In this document: piece by piece, positions 27,651-35,624 of the stretch
How the letters are laid out: the number at the start of each line of letters is the position of its first letter
How positions within the stretch are numbered: position 1 is the stretch's first letter
Assembly (NCBI GenBank): GCA_011620265.1
Contig: WOZM01000272.1
Location: 1 to 64,000, forward strand
Origin: Paracoccaceae bacterium
GTDB taxonomy: Bacteria; Pseudomonadota; Alphaproteobacteria; Rhodobacterales; Rhodobacteraceae
DNA: 64,000 nt
Direction of reading: 5' to 3'
Notes under the pieces: generated by a model
Database searches by the model: none
Seen by the model: the letters and a program-made list of their open reading frames with translations, nothing else
Told to the model about the DNA's origin: nothing
Translations under genes and position numbers: made by a program

Positions 27651-29734
27651 GCCGCGACCAGCCCGACGATGGACGGCTTCGCGTCGAACCCGATCTCGTC
27701 GAAAGAGAGAACCGGGGCGCTGATCCCCCGTGCGCCGAGCACGGTCCGGAGAAACCTGCGCCGCCGCGCCGACGTGATCACCGCCGGGAAGAGCCCCTTT
27801 TCTCCGGCCTTGGCGATCTTGTCGGCGACGTTGGTTGCCAGCCGGTTGAACTTGTCGGGCGGAAGCGCGACATCGGTCTGGCCGCGGTCGCCCTCGACCT
27901 GGTGGGCGGCGAACATGTCCTCCCATTCCGGCGCAAGCTGCAGAAGCGGCACCGTCCCGTCCTCGCGCCGGATCTCGGCGACGAGCTGAAAGCCGAGCCG
28001 GCGCCGGACATGTTCGCAGATAGCCTCGGGGCTGCCGGCGCCGCGGCCCTCGGCGATCGCCTCGAGGATCAGCGGCAGGTTGCGGATCGATACCCGTTCG
28101 TCGAGCAGGAGCCTCAGCACCGACAGGAGCAGGTCGACCGGCACCTTGTCCGGAATGAGCTCGTCAAGAAGCTTGCGGTTTGCCTCGCCCCGCGCCGGAT
28201 CGGACAGGTTGACGCATTCGTCGAGCAGCCGCCGCACCGACTTGAGCGACAGGAGCCGGGCGAAGTTGCGCTTGATCACTTCGAGAAGATGCGTGGCGAG
28301 AACCTCCGTCGGACCGACAACGGTCACGCCCGAAAGGGCCGCCGTTTCCTGCGCCGCTTGCGGCACCCAGCGCGCCGGGGCGCCGTAGACCGGCTCCTTC
28401 ACGTCGCGCCCGACGGGGACGCCGCTATCGCCGCCGGCAAGGAGCGCGAGGACATGATCGGGGATGAGCCGGTCGCGCGCCTGTTCGACTCCCTGGATAC
28501 GGATCCGGTACTGCCCCGGCTCCAGGAGCGCGTCGTCGGTCAGTCGGATTTCCGGCAGGATCAGCCCGTAGACCGAGGCGACATGGTTGCGCATGTTGAC
28601 GATCCGCGCATCGAGCCCGGTCGCGGGGTCGAGCACCATCGCCACCAGGTCGGGCGCGAACTCGACATGGATCTCGTCGAGGTCGAGGATGTCGCCCATC
28701 GACTTGCGCCGCGGCGCCTCGGCCTTCGGTGCCTCGGCCCGCGCCACGTCCGCCGCACGCTTTGCCGCGCCACGCCGGACGAATTCGGCAGCGGCGCCGA
28801 GGACGATCGCGCCGGCGAGGAACGGCAGGAACGGCAGCCCCGGCACGAGCGCGAAGAGCGCCATCAGGAAGGCCACCGTCGCGAGCGCCGGCGGGTATTT
28901 CCCGAGCTGTCGGAAAAGCTCCAGATCCGCCGCCCCCTTGGCGCCGCCGCGCGACAGGAGAAGCGCCGAGGCGATGGAGATGATGACGGCCGGAATCTGG
29001 CTCACCAGCCCGTCGCCCACGGTCAGGATCGCATAGGTCTCCACCGCCTGCCCGAGCGGCATGCCGTGGATCGTGACGCCGATGATGAGCCCCATCACGA
29101 GGTTCAAAAGCGTGATCAGAAGCCCCGCCACCGCGTCGCCCTTGACGAATTTCGACGCGCCGTCGAGCGAGCCGAAGAACGTCGTCTCGGCCTGTTCGCG
29201 TTCGCGCCGCGCCTTGGCCTCGGCATGGTCGATGGCGCCCGCGTTCATGTCGCTGTCGATCGCGAGCTGCTTGCCCGGCATCCCGTCGAGCGCGAAGCGC
29301 GCGCCCACCTCGGCCATCCGGCCGGCGCCCTTGGTGATGACGATGAAGTTCACGATCAGCAACACGCCGAACACCACGAGCCCGATCAGGACCGAGCCCG
29401 ACATGATGAACATCGCGAAACCCTCGATCACGTCGCCGGCCGCGTTCGTTCCGGTATGGCCCTGCCCGATGATCAGCTTGGTCGAGGACACGTTGAGCGA
29501 CAGCCGCAGCATCAGCGAGGCCAGCAGGATCGTCGGGAAGGCCGAAAAGTCGAGCGGCCGCTCGATGAAGAGCGTGATGGTGAAGATCAGGATCGCGATC
29601 GCGAAAGACGCGGCGAGGCCGATGTCCAGCACCCAGGCCGGCATCGGCAGGATCATCATCACGATCACCGCCATCAGCGCCAGCGCCAGGAGCACGGTCG
29701 GCTGGAAGAGCCTCGCGATCGTCGTGGCCTGCAT
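27647..29734 (-). CDS. flhA: Flagellar export-gate protein FlhA
   Basis: 695 residues. About eight N-terminal membrane helices come first, including the conserved FHIPEP-type loop (AEVGARFALDGMPGKQLAID and SDMNAGAIDHAEAKARRERE). A cytoplasmic domain that docks substrate-chaperone complexes follows, containing LLDELIPDKVPVDLLLSVLR. The length is normal. Its ATG shares one base with the stop of the upstream transglycosylase gene (TGATG). Confidence 0.97.
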   Translation of the reverse strand: MQATTIARLFQPTVLLALALMAVIVMMILPMPAWVLDIGLAASFAIAILIFTITLFIERPLDFSAFPTILLASLMLRLSLNVSSTKLIIGQGHTGTNAAGDVIEGFAMFIMSGSVLIGLVVFGVLLIVNFIVITKGAGRMAEVGARFALDGMPGKQLAIDSDMNAGAIDHAEAKARREREQAETTFFGSLDGASKFVKGDAVAGLLITLLNLVMGLIIGVTIHGMPLGQAVETYAILTVGDGLVSQIPAVIISIASALLLSRGGAKGAADLELFRQLGKYPPALATVAFLMALFALVPGLPFLPFLAGAIVLGAAAEFVRRGAAKRAADVARAEAPKAEAPRRKSMGDILDLDEIHVEFAPDLVAMVLDPATGLDARIVNMRNHVASVYGLILPEIRLTDDALLEPGQYRIRIQGVEQARDRLIPDHVLALLAGGDSGVPVGRDVKEPVYGAPARWVPQAAQETAALSGVTVVGPTEVLATHLLEVIKRNFARLLSLKSVRRLLDECVNLSDPARGEANRKLLDELIPDKVPVDLLLSVLRLLLDERVSIRNLPLILEAIAEGRGAGSPEAICEHVRRRLGFQLVAEIRREDGTVPLLQLAPEWEDMFAAHQVEGDRGQTDVALPPDKFNRLATNVADKIAKAGEKGLFPAVITSARRRRFLRTVLGARGISAPVLSFDEIGFDAKPSIVGLVAA

Positions 29735-30522
29735 CAGTTGACCTCGACGGCGGGCGGCGCGCCGAAGAGGCTCGCCCCGCCGCCATTGCCGAGCGGCACC
29801 AGCGATCCGAGCCCCGCCGTGCCGCCGGTCTGGAGAAGCGGATAGCGGTTGACCCGGATCACCGGGGGAAGCGACTCGGATCCGGCCGTGCCGCCCGCAG
29901 CCGCAAGGACGATGTCGGGAATTTCCGGAATCTCGCGCCCGTCCTCGGGCAGGAGCCCGCTGCGGAGCTTTTCGAACCGGGCCTGATAGCGGGTTGCGAA
30001 TTCGGGGGTGCGGGAATGGTAGGCGCCGGCGGCGCGGCCCCAGTCGCCCTGTTCGGCATGGAGCGACTTCAGGAAGCGCGCCGCATAGAGCGCGTTGGTG
30101 AGAGGATCGAACATGTCGTCGATCGACCGGAACGCCTCGCCATGCCATTTGTAGTTGATCTGGAAGCACCCGACATCGAAGCTCCGGGCGCCGCGTTTGT
30201 ACTCCTTGTAGACATAGGCCCGCGCCTCGTCCTCGCTGTCGAACCAGAGCCCCTTGCCTTCCATGTTGACGGTCCAGGGCCACGGCCGGAAGGCGCCGCC
30301 GCGCTTGCGCCCGGTCTCGCTCAGCGAGATCGCCTTGAGCACGGAAAGCGGCACGCCGGTTTGCCGCGCCGCCTCCGATGCCACCTCGTCGCAGACGAGC
30401 GACAGGTCGGGCGTGGCGCGCGCGGGCAGCGGAAGCAGGAGCAGGAGGAAGAACGCGGCGACAAGCGCGCGGGCGCGGCGCGGTAGCATGCGGGCCGGGC
30501 CTGAAACAGGGAGCGGGTACAT
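29734..30522 (-). CDS. Secreted lytic transglycosylase (SLT domain) in the flagellar operon
   Basis: 262 residues. A signal peptide (LVAAFFLLLLLPLPARA) is followed by an SLT-type lysozyme-like domain: KAISLSETGRKRGG holds the likely catalytic Glu, with SFDVGCFQINYKWHG and NALYAARFLKSLH further on. The C-terminal 70 residues are Gly/Pro-rich. It would cut peptidoglycan for rod passage, replacing the muramidase domain missing from FlgJ, as flagellum-specific SltF does in Rhodobacter sphaeroides. GAAAGG precedes the ATG. It leads the flhA-fliR-flhB operon. Confidence 0.88.
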   Translation of the reverse strand: MYPLPVSGPARMLPRRARALVAAFFLLLLLPLPARATPDLSLVCDEVASEAARQTGVPLSVLKAISLSETGRKRGGAFRPWPWTVNMEGKGLWFDSEDEARAYVYKEYKRGARSFDVGCFQINYKWHGEAFRSIDDMFDPLTNALYAARFLKSLHAEQGDWGRAAGAYHSRTPEFATRYQARFEKLRSGLLPEDGREIPEIPDIVLAAAGGTAGSESLPPVIRVNRYPLLQTGGTAGLGSLVPLGNGGGASLFGAPPAVEVN

Positions 30523-30574
30523 TCTGACCTTTCAAAAGCAGTTCTTGCTTCACCGGCCACGCTAGGCACAGGTC

Positions 30575-30589
30575 GTTGAGATTCGGTAA
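30575..30589 (-). promoter_or_regulatory. CtrA-like binding site upstream of the transglycosylase-flhA operon
   Basis: On the minus strand TTAC-N7-CAAC, 53 bases before the transglycosylase ATG. It matches two-thirds of the consensus and has the same spacing to the start as the other sites. Confidence 0.3.
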
Positions 30590-30602
30590 CCGTGTTCCCC
30601 GA

Positions 30603-33071
30603 TCAGCCGCCGCTGTCGGTCGCCGCCAGCAATGCGTCGAGCGCGGTGCGGACCGACCGGCTCGCCTCGATGAGCGAGCGGCTCTCCGCCAGCGGGCCGG
30701 CCGGCGCCTCCGGGGCGGTATCCGCCTCCTGCGCGGGCGCGTTCGCGGGTAGGACGCCGAATGCCTCGAGTGCGGACCGCATCGGCTCGGGCCCACTCTC
30801 TGCGACCACGGCCCAGTTTCCTCCGCGCCAGGCCTCGCGTCCGGCCTTCTCGGCCTCGCCGATCCCGGAATAGCGCGCCGCCGCCGCAACATGATTGCCC
30901 GCCATCGCAGCCGCCGCGGCGCGGAGCTCCCCGGCCTCGCGGTCGTCGAGTCCGGCGAGCTGCTCCTGAGCCTCGGCCGGGTCGAACTCGCCGAGTGCCG
31001 CCCGCGCCAGAAGCCGGCGGCCGCGATCGGTATAGCCCGCCTCGCCCTTCAACAGCCGCCGCGCCTCGCCGGCAAAGCCGCTGTCGGTCAACCGCTCGGC
31101 CAGATCGAGGCGCAGGAGGAGGTCCGGGTTCGCCGCTTCGAGGATGTCCCGGTTGCGAAAATACTGGAGCAGGAACGCGCTCTCCTCCGTCTCCGGCTCG
31201 TCCAGCATCGCAAAGAGCCGCCGAACGGTGTCGGCCCGCACGGTTTCGGGCGCCTCGCCGGCCCAGTGCCGGTAGGCCTCGAAAGCGCGGTCGAAGTCCT
31301 GGCCGGAGCCGCGCGCAAGGACGTGAAGCTGGTTGAGCACCGGACCCCGCGGCCCGTCCTGCAATTCGAAGGCAAGCGCGGCGGCGCTGTCCGCCAGATC
31401 CGTCTCGACCGCCTGGCCGCGGGCGAGGCGCGATTGCACCGCCATGATCAGCGCGTCAACGGACAGGGGATCGTTGCGCCGCGCCAGCGGGTCGAGCACG
31501 CGTTCGCCCTCTTCCGCCCGTCCCGCCGCGAGGTCGATCTGGGCCTCGACCATGCTTAGCGCGGCGCCCGGATCGCCCGGCGCGCGGGCGATGGCGTCGC
31601 GCACGGCATGCGCGGCGGCCTCGTCGCCGACCGACAGGAACCGGTCCGAGAGCTCCGGCCCGAGGCTGCGGCGCAGATGCACGGGCAGGGCGGAATAGGC
31701 GCGCAGGACCGCTTCCTCGTCGACGTCCGCACCGGGCGGCAGGTCGGGCCAGGCGAGCACCGCCCAAAGCGCGGCCGCGGTGTCGCACCCCGTCATCCCG
31801 GCGATCGCCGCCCCGGCGCCGGGTGTGCCGCCGTCGAGGATCAGCGACATCTCCCGCAAGACCGTCGCGTCGGCGGACTCGACGGCGAAGGAGTCGAGCA
31901 CCGCGCGCGCTTCGGCTCCGAAACCGAGAAACAGGTAAAGCCGGGCAAGCGCGAGAACCGCATCGTCGGACGGCCGGTCGAATTCTCCGACCAGCGGCGC
32001 GCGCCTGTCGGCGATCTGGATTGTCGGAGGCCTGTCGTCCCCCCAATGCACCAGGTCGAAGTCCGAATCCGGCAGGCAGAGGCCGCCCTCCGCCGTGACG
32101 GGTGCTCGGGTGACGGTGGAGAGCGTGTCGCGGTCGATGCTGGTTTCGGCATGGATCGAGGACTGCTGCAAGCCTGTGTGGCCGGCCGTCGCCGGCGGTT
32201 CGGCCATTGCGGTTTCCGGATGCGCCGTCTCCTCTGCCACGCGCGGCTGGGAGGGTCGGTTCACCTCGACAAGCCCCTGCGCCGCGGCTCGGCTGAGTTG
32301 GTGGAGGAGATCCGTCTGCGCCTCGGTCACGCGGGGATCGGGAACCGGCGGCAGGAGGAGGTCCTCCTCCGCGTTCGACGATGCCGCCCCGGCCGGATCG
32401 GGCGCCTCCGGGACGGGTAGCCCCGCATGGCGAGGCTCCGGGAGCGGGGCGGCCTGGGGCGCTTCCTCCGTCCCGGTCCTGTCCGGCTCCGGCGGAAGCT
32501 CGGTTCCGCGCCAGAAGAGGGCGAGCCTCGGGTCGGTCGTCGGCGGCGGGCGGTAGCCGGTCTGCGGGACCTGCCAGAGCGACAGCCGCTCGGAAGCGCC
32601 GTCCGCCGGCGGTGCCGGCGGTTCTTCCGCAACCTCGGCGGTGGTTGCGGCCTCTTCGAGCCGCCGCTCGAACGCCGATCCTTCCGGCGCCGGCCCGTCG
32701 GCGATGTCGATCACCAGCGCGCCCGACCCGGTCACGAAGGCGGTCGCGTGACAGTCGCAGGGGACGGACAGCGCGAGCCTGCCGGGCGCGCCGCCCGCGG
32801 TCACGCTACCCAGGCGGTCGCGCCTGATCAGGCGATAGACGCCCGAGAGGTCGAACTCCACGTCGTCGCGGACGAGGCGCAGCTCATACCCCGTCTCCGT
32901 CCGCCCGAGCTCCCAGCCGGAGGCGGCGCCGAGATCGACAACGAGTCGGGTGAACCCCTCATGCTCTCCCGATCTCAATCTCAGGGTTTCCGCGGCGGCC
33001 GATTCCGCGACGATCCCCGCCCAGAGCCAGGAGAGCGCCAAGAGGCGCAAGGCGATCGCCGGCCGGATCAT
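30603..33071 (-). CDS. Large secreted AMIN-like/helical-repeat protein coupled to motA
   Basis: 822 residues with no name I recognise. Residues 1-27 form a signal peptide ending AESAAA. Residues about 28-127 resemble an AMIN-like beta domain (HEGFTRLVVDLGAASGWELG, ending GALVIDIADG), a fold that can bind peptidoglycan. Residues about 130-340 are Pro/Glu-rich and probably disordered. The rest is a series of helix pairs like a TPR solenoid (LSMVEAQIDLAAGRAEEGER and similar). Its ATG overlaps the motA stop (33068-33071), so it is made with the stator. With a MotE-like gene upstream, I infer a periplasmic stator partner comparable to Sinorhizobium MotC. Confidence 0.85.
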   Translation of the reverse strand: MIRPAIALRLLALSWLWAGIVAESAAAETLRLRSGEHEGFTRLVVDLGAASGWELGRTETGYELRLVRDDVEFDLSGVYRLIRRDRLGSVTAGGAPGRLALSVPCDCHATAFVTGSGALVIDIADGPAPEGSAFERRLEEAATTAEVAEEPPAPPADGASERLSLWQVPQTGYRPPPTTDPRLALFWRGTELPPEPDRTGTEEAPQAAPLPEPRHAGLPVPEAPDPAGAASSNAEEDLLLPPVPDPRVTEAQTDLLHQLSRAAAQGLVEVNRPSQPRVAEETAHPETAMAEPPATAGHTGLQQSSIHAETSIDRDTLSTVTRAPVTAEGGLCLPDSDFDLVHWGDDRPPTIQIADRRAPLVGEFDRPSDDAVLALARLYLFLGFGAEARAVLDSFAVESADATVLREMSLILDGGTPGAGAAIAGMTGCDTAAALWAVLAWPDLPPGADVDEEAVLRAYSALPVHLRRSLGPELSDRFLSVGDEAAAHAVRDAIARAPGDPGAALSMVEAQIDLAAGRAEEGERVLDPLARRNDPLSVDALIMAVQSRLARGQAVETDLADSAAALAFELQDGPRGPVLNQLHVLARGSGQDFDRAFEAYRHWAGEAPETVRADTVRRLFAMLDEPETEESAFLLQYFRNRDILEAANPDLLLRLDLAERLTDSGFAGEARRLLKGEAGYTDRGRRLLARAALGEFDPAEAQEQLAGLDDREAGELRAAAAAMAGNHVAAAARYSGIGEAEKAGREAWRGGNWAVVAESGPEPMRSALEAFGVLPANAPAQEADTAPEAPAGPLAESRSLIEASRSVRTALDALLAATDSGG

Positions 33072-33937
33072 GCCGCGTCCGACTTCACGGCCTTCAGCGC
33101 CTCCTCCAGCGCCGAATAGCTCGGCCGGATGTGATGCGGCGTATTCTGGCGCCCGACCTCGATGCAGATATTGGCGGCATGGTTGTAGAGATTGGCGACC
33201 AGCACCTCGCGGATCAGATTGTAGAAATGGCTGTCCTCCTCGACGACTGCCTTCACCTTCACCGCGAAGGGTCCGACGAGGCCGTAGGCCAGAAACACGC
33301 CGAGGAACGTCCCCACCAGCGCGCCGCCGATCATCTTGCCGAGGATCTCCGGCGGCTGGTCGATCGAGCCCATCGTCTTGATGACGCCGAGAACCGCGGC
33401 GACGATGCCGAGCGCCGGCAGGCCGTCGGCGATGGTCTGCAACGCATGGGTCGAATGCAGCGCGTGATTCAGATTGGCTTCGAGCTGCTTTTCCAGCACC
33501 TCCTCCACCTGATGCGGATCGTCGTAGTTCATCGAGGCGGAGCGCATCGTGTCGCAGATCAGCTCCACCGCCGCGTGGTCGTGCTGGATCTTCGGATACT
33601 TGCCGAAGATCGAGGAATTCTCGGGATCCTCGACATGGGCCTCGACGGCAACCGGGTTCTGCCGCGCCAGCCGGATCAGCTCGAACAGCAGGCAGAGCAG
33701 ATCGCGGTAGTCGTCGGGCTTCCAGTGCGCGCCCTTGAAGACCTTCTTGATGTCCTTCAGCGTGTGCTTGATCGACGCCCCGTCGTTGGAAAGGACGAAG
33801 GCCCCGGCCGCCGCGCCGCCGATCATGATCATCTCGAACGGGAGGGCCTTGAGGATGATGCCGAGCTTGCCGCCGGCGGCCATATAGCCGCCGAAGACCA
33901 TGATGAAGATGATCGCGATACCGATGATGCCGACCAT
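33068..33937 (-). CDS. motA: Flagellar stator protein MotA
   Basis: 289 residues. MVGIIGIAIIFIMVFGGYMA is the first of four membrane helices. The conserved GLPALGIVAAVLGVIKTMGS and MIGGALVGTFLGVFLAYGLV lie in helices 3 and 4, and a large cytoplasmic loop contacts FliG. It forms the proton channel with MotB, encoded separately at 44166-45017. The gene is preceded by a GTTAAC half-site at 34003-34008 and is translationally coupled to the AMIN-like gene downstream. Confidence 0.97.
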   Translation of the reverse strand: MVGIIGIAIIFIMVFGGYMAAGGKLGIILKALPFEMIMIGGAAAGAFVLSNDGASIKHTLKDIKKVFKGAHWKPDDYRDLLCLLFELIRLARQNPVAVEAHVEDPENSSIFGKYPKIQHDHAAVELICDTMRSASMNYDDPHQVEEVLEKQLEANLNHALHSTHALQTIADGLPALGIVAAVLGVIKTMGSIDQPPEILGKMIGGALVGTFLGVFLAYGLVGPFAVKVKAVVEEDSHFYNLIREVLVANLYNHAANICIEVGRQNTPHHIRPSYSALEEALKAVKSDAA

Positions 33938-34022
33938 GAAGTCATCCTTTCCGCCATCCGAAGGCCGGGGCCGCGTCCCTGGCGCGACCTTCGCAGGCGC
34001 GTGTTAACATTCCGTCTTCGCT

Positions 34023-34646
34023 CTAGTTTCTCGGCGCGTTCGCATTGCGGCCGGCCAGAAGAACGCTGATCGTGTAGGCCGCCTTCGGGTCGAGCCCCGC
34101 CATCACCGCCGCCGCCGCGTCAGGGCGCATCCGGGCGAGGAAACCGGCGGCGAAATCGGGATCCATCTCGCCGAAGAGCGAGGCCGCGTCCTTCGGCTTC
34201 ATCTTCTCGTAGACGGCGACCAGCCGGGCGACGTCCTCGTCAGCGGCCTGATCGGCGAGCGTCAGGGTGGCGGAGAGCTTCTCCTCCGCCGCGACGAGGG
34301 CCGCGATCTTCTCGTCGATCTCCGCCTTGGCGAGGGACAGCGCCTGCGACCGGTCCTCCACCTGCGCCTCGCGCTCCGCGAGCCGCGCCTCCCGCGCGCG
34401 CAGGTCCTCCAGCATCGCCAGCGCGCCGGCATCGGGTTCGCAGACCGGCCCGGTCTGCGCCGCCTCGGTCGTCTCGGCTCTATCCGCATTTGCAAGCGCA
34501 TGACCGGCGCCGGTTCCGATCCGGATCAGCCCCGACCCGCCGAGGAGGATGGCGATCACGAAAAGGGCGCCGCGGCCGCCGCGCCGTTGCCGCCGGGATT
34601 TCCCGCGTAGCTGCCGGGTCGCCGTTATCTTGCGCTCACCGCTCAT
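34023..34646 (-). CDS. MotE-like protein (MgtE_N-type C-terminal domain)
   Basis: 207 residues. A basic N-terminus leads into one hydrophobic helix (GALFVIAILLGGSGLIRIG), a coiled coil (about residues 75-125), then YEKMKPKDAASLFGEMDPDF with ARMRPDAAAAVMAGLDP, the MgtE N-terminal-type repeat. This layout matches MotE of rhizobia, described as a chaperone of the periplasmic motility protein MotC. It lies between the DUF6468-like gene (four-base overlap) and motA. Confidence 0.8.
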   Translation of the reverse strand: MSGERKITATRQLRGKSRRQRRGGRGALFVIAILLGGSGLIRIGTGAGHALANADRAETTEAAQTGPVCEPDAGALAMLEDLRAREARLAEREAQVEDRSQALSLAKAEIDEKIAALVAAEEKLSATLTLADQAADEDVARLVAVYEKMKPKDAASLFGEMDPDFAAGFLARMRPDAAAAVMAGLDPKAAYTISVLLAGRNANAPRN

Positions 34647-35008
34647 TCCGCTGCCTCCAGCGCGTCCTCGCCCCGGTCGCGGCGGCGGACGACGCGCATC
34701 CGCCGGCCCGGCGTGTCAGGCGCCTCGGGGAGGTCGTGCAGCGTGGCGAGCATCAGTTCGAGCTTCGCAGCCGCCGCCTCCGCCCGTTCGGTCATCTCCC
34801 GCAGCGAGGCCGCCGAATCGCCCGCCGCACCGCGGGCGCTCGCGAGTGCCTTCGTCATGTCGTCGACCTGCGCCGACAGCACGGCGATGGCGCCGCCCAT
34901 GCCGCCTTCGAGCGCGTTGAACGCCTTCAGGCGGCGCGACAGGACGAGGCAGTAGATGCCCGCCCCGATCGCCCCGGCCCCGAGAAGGATATCGGCAATC
35001 AGATCCAT
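34643..35008 (-). CDS. DUF6468-like single-helix flagellar protein
   Basis: 121 residues: an N-terminal membrane helix (LIADILLGAGAIGAGIYCLV), then a coiled coil (SAQVDDMTKALASARGAAGD and following) and a charged tail. It resembles the small DUF6468 proteins beside fliL in alphaproteobacteria, one of which (PflI of Caulobacter) positions the flagellum. The family match is from memory. It starts 10 bases after fliL and overlaps the MotE-like gene. Confidence 0.65.
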   Translation of the reverse strand: MDLIADILLGAGAIGAGIYCLVLSRRLKAFNALEGGMGGAIAVLSAQVDDMTKALASARGAAGDSAASLREMTERAEAAAAKLELMLATLHDLPEAPDTPGRRMRVVRRRDRGEDALEAAE

Positions 35009-35018
35009 CGCGCCTCTC

Positions 35019-35504
35019 CTAGTTGATCACGAATTCGGTCACGAGAAGGTCGCGCACACGGCCCTCGCCGGCGACCATCTGCACCCGCCGCAGCATTTGC
35101 GCGCGCAGCCGCACCAGTGCCGTCGGGTCCTCGAGTTCCTTCACCTCGACCGCGCGCAGATAGCTGTTCAGCACGTCGAGGATGCGCGGCAGGATCAGAA
35201 GCACATCGGGCTGGCTGAGCTTGGCCACCTCGAGCTGGGCGGTGAAATGCAGGTAGCGCCTCGAGGGATCGGTGCCGAGCGACACGACGATCGGGTCGAT
35301 CGGCACGAAGGCGATGTCGGGCAGCGCCTCCACCGGCACCGCATCGTCCGCATGCGCGCTGTCGCCGTGGCCGAGGATCATCCCCGAATAGACTGCGTAG
35401 AACCCGCCGCCGCCGAGCGCGAGCATCAGGCCGAGCCCGAGAATCAGCGGCAGCTTCGATTTCTTCTTCGGGGCCTCTTCGGCCGGTTCTTCCGGTTCGG
35501 ACAT
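35019..35504 (-). CDS. fliL: Flagellar basal-body-associated protein FliL
   Basis: 161 residues. The N-terminus is acidic/lysine-rich and is followed by one membrane helix (LPLILGLGLMLALGGGGFYA). The periplasmic domain includes YLHFTAQLEVAKLSQPDVLL and ends VRDLLVTEFVIN, as in FliL. It stabilises the stator around the motor. It is divergent from fliF, with a well-matched CtrA-like site 46 bases before the ATG, and leads the motA operon. Confidence 0.93.
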   Translation of the reverse strand: MSEPEEPAEEAPKKKSKLPLILGLGLMLALGGGGFYAVYSGMILGHGDSAHADDAVPVEALPDIAFVPIDPIVVSLGTDPSRRYLHFTAQLEVAKLSQPDVLLILPRILDVLNSYLRAVEVKELEDPTALVRLRAQMLRRVQMVAGEGRVRDLLVTEFVIN

Positions 35505-35549
35505 GACGATCCCGCGATTTGATGCCCGACCGGTATAGACCGTGGGAAA

Positions 35550-35564
35550 CTAACCGATTGTTAA
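35550..35564. promoter_or_regulatory. CtrA-like binding site between fliL and fliF
   Basis: CTAA-N7-TTAA on the plus strand, which reads TTAA-N7-TTAG on the minus strand. It lies 46 bases from the fliL start and 60 from the fliF start. One of the closest matches to the CtrA consensus in the window. Confidence 0.55.
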
Positions 35565-35624
35565 GCGCGATCGGTGAAGCATCGGAAAGACGAGGGGCAG
35601 AAGCCCGCAATCGGGAGTAGTGTC

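Noticed and set aside
27902..29845. 647-codon open frame on the plus strand across flhA
   Set aside because: Antisense to a highly conserved flhA and rich in His/Arg/Glu/Asp repeats typical of shadow frames.
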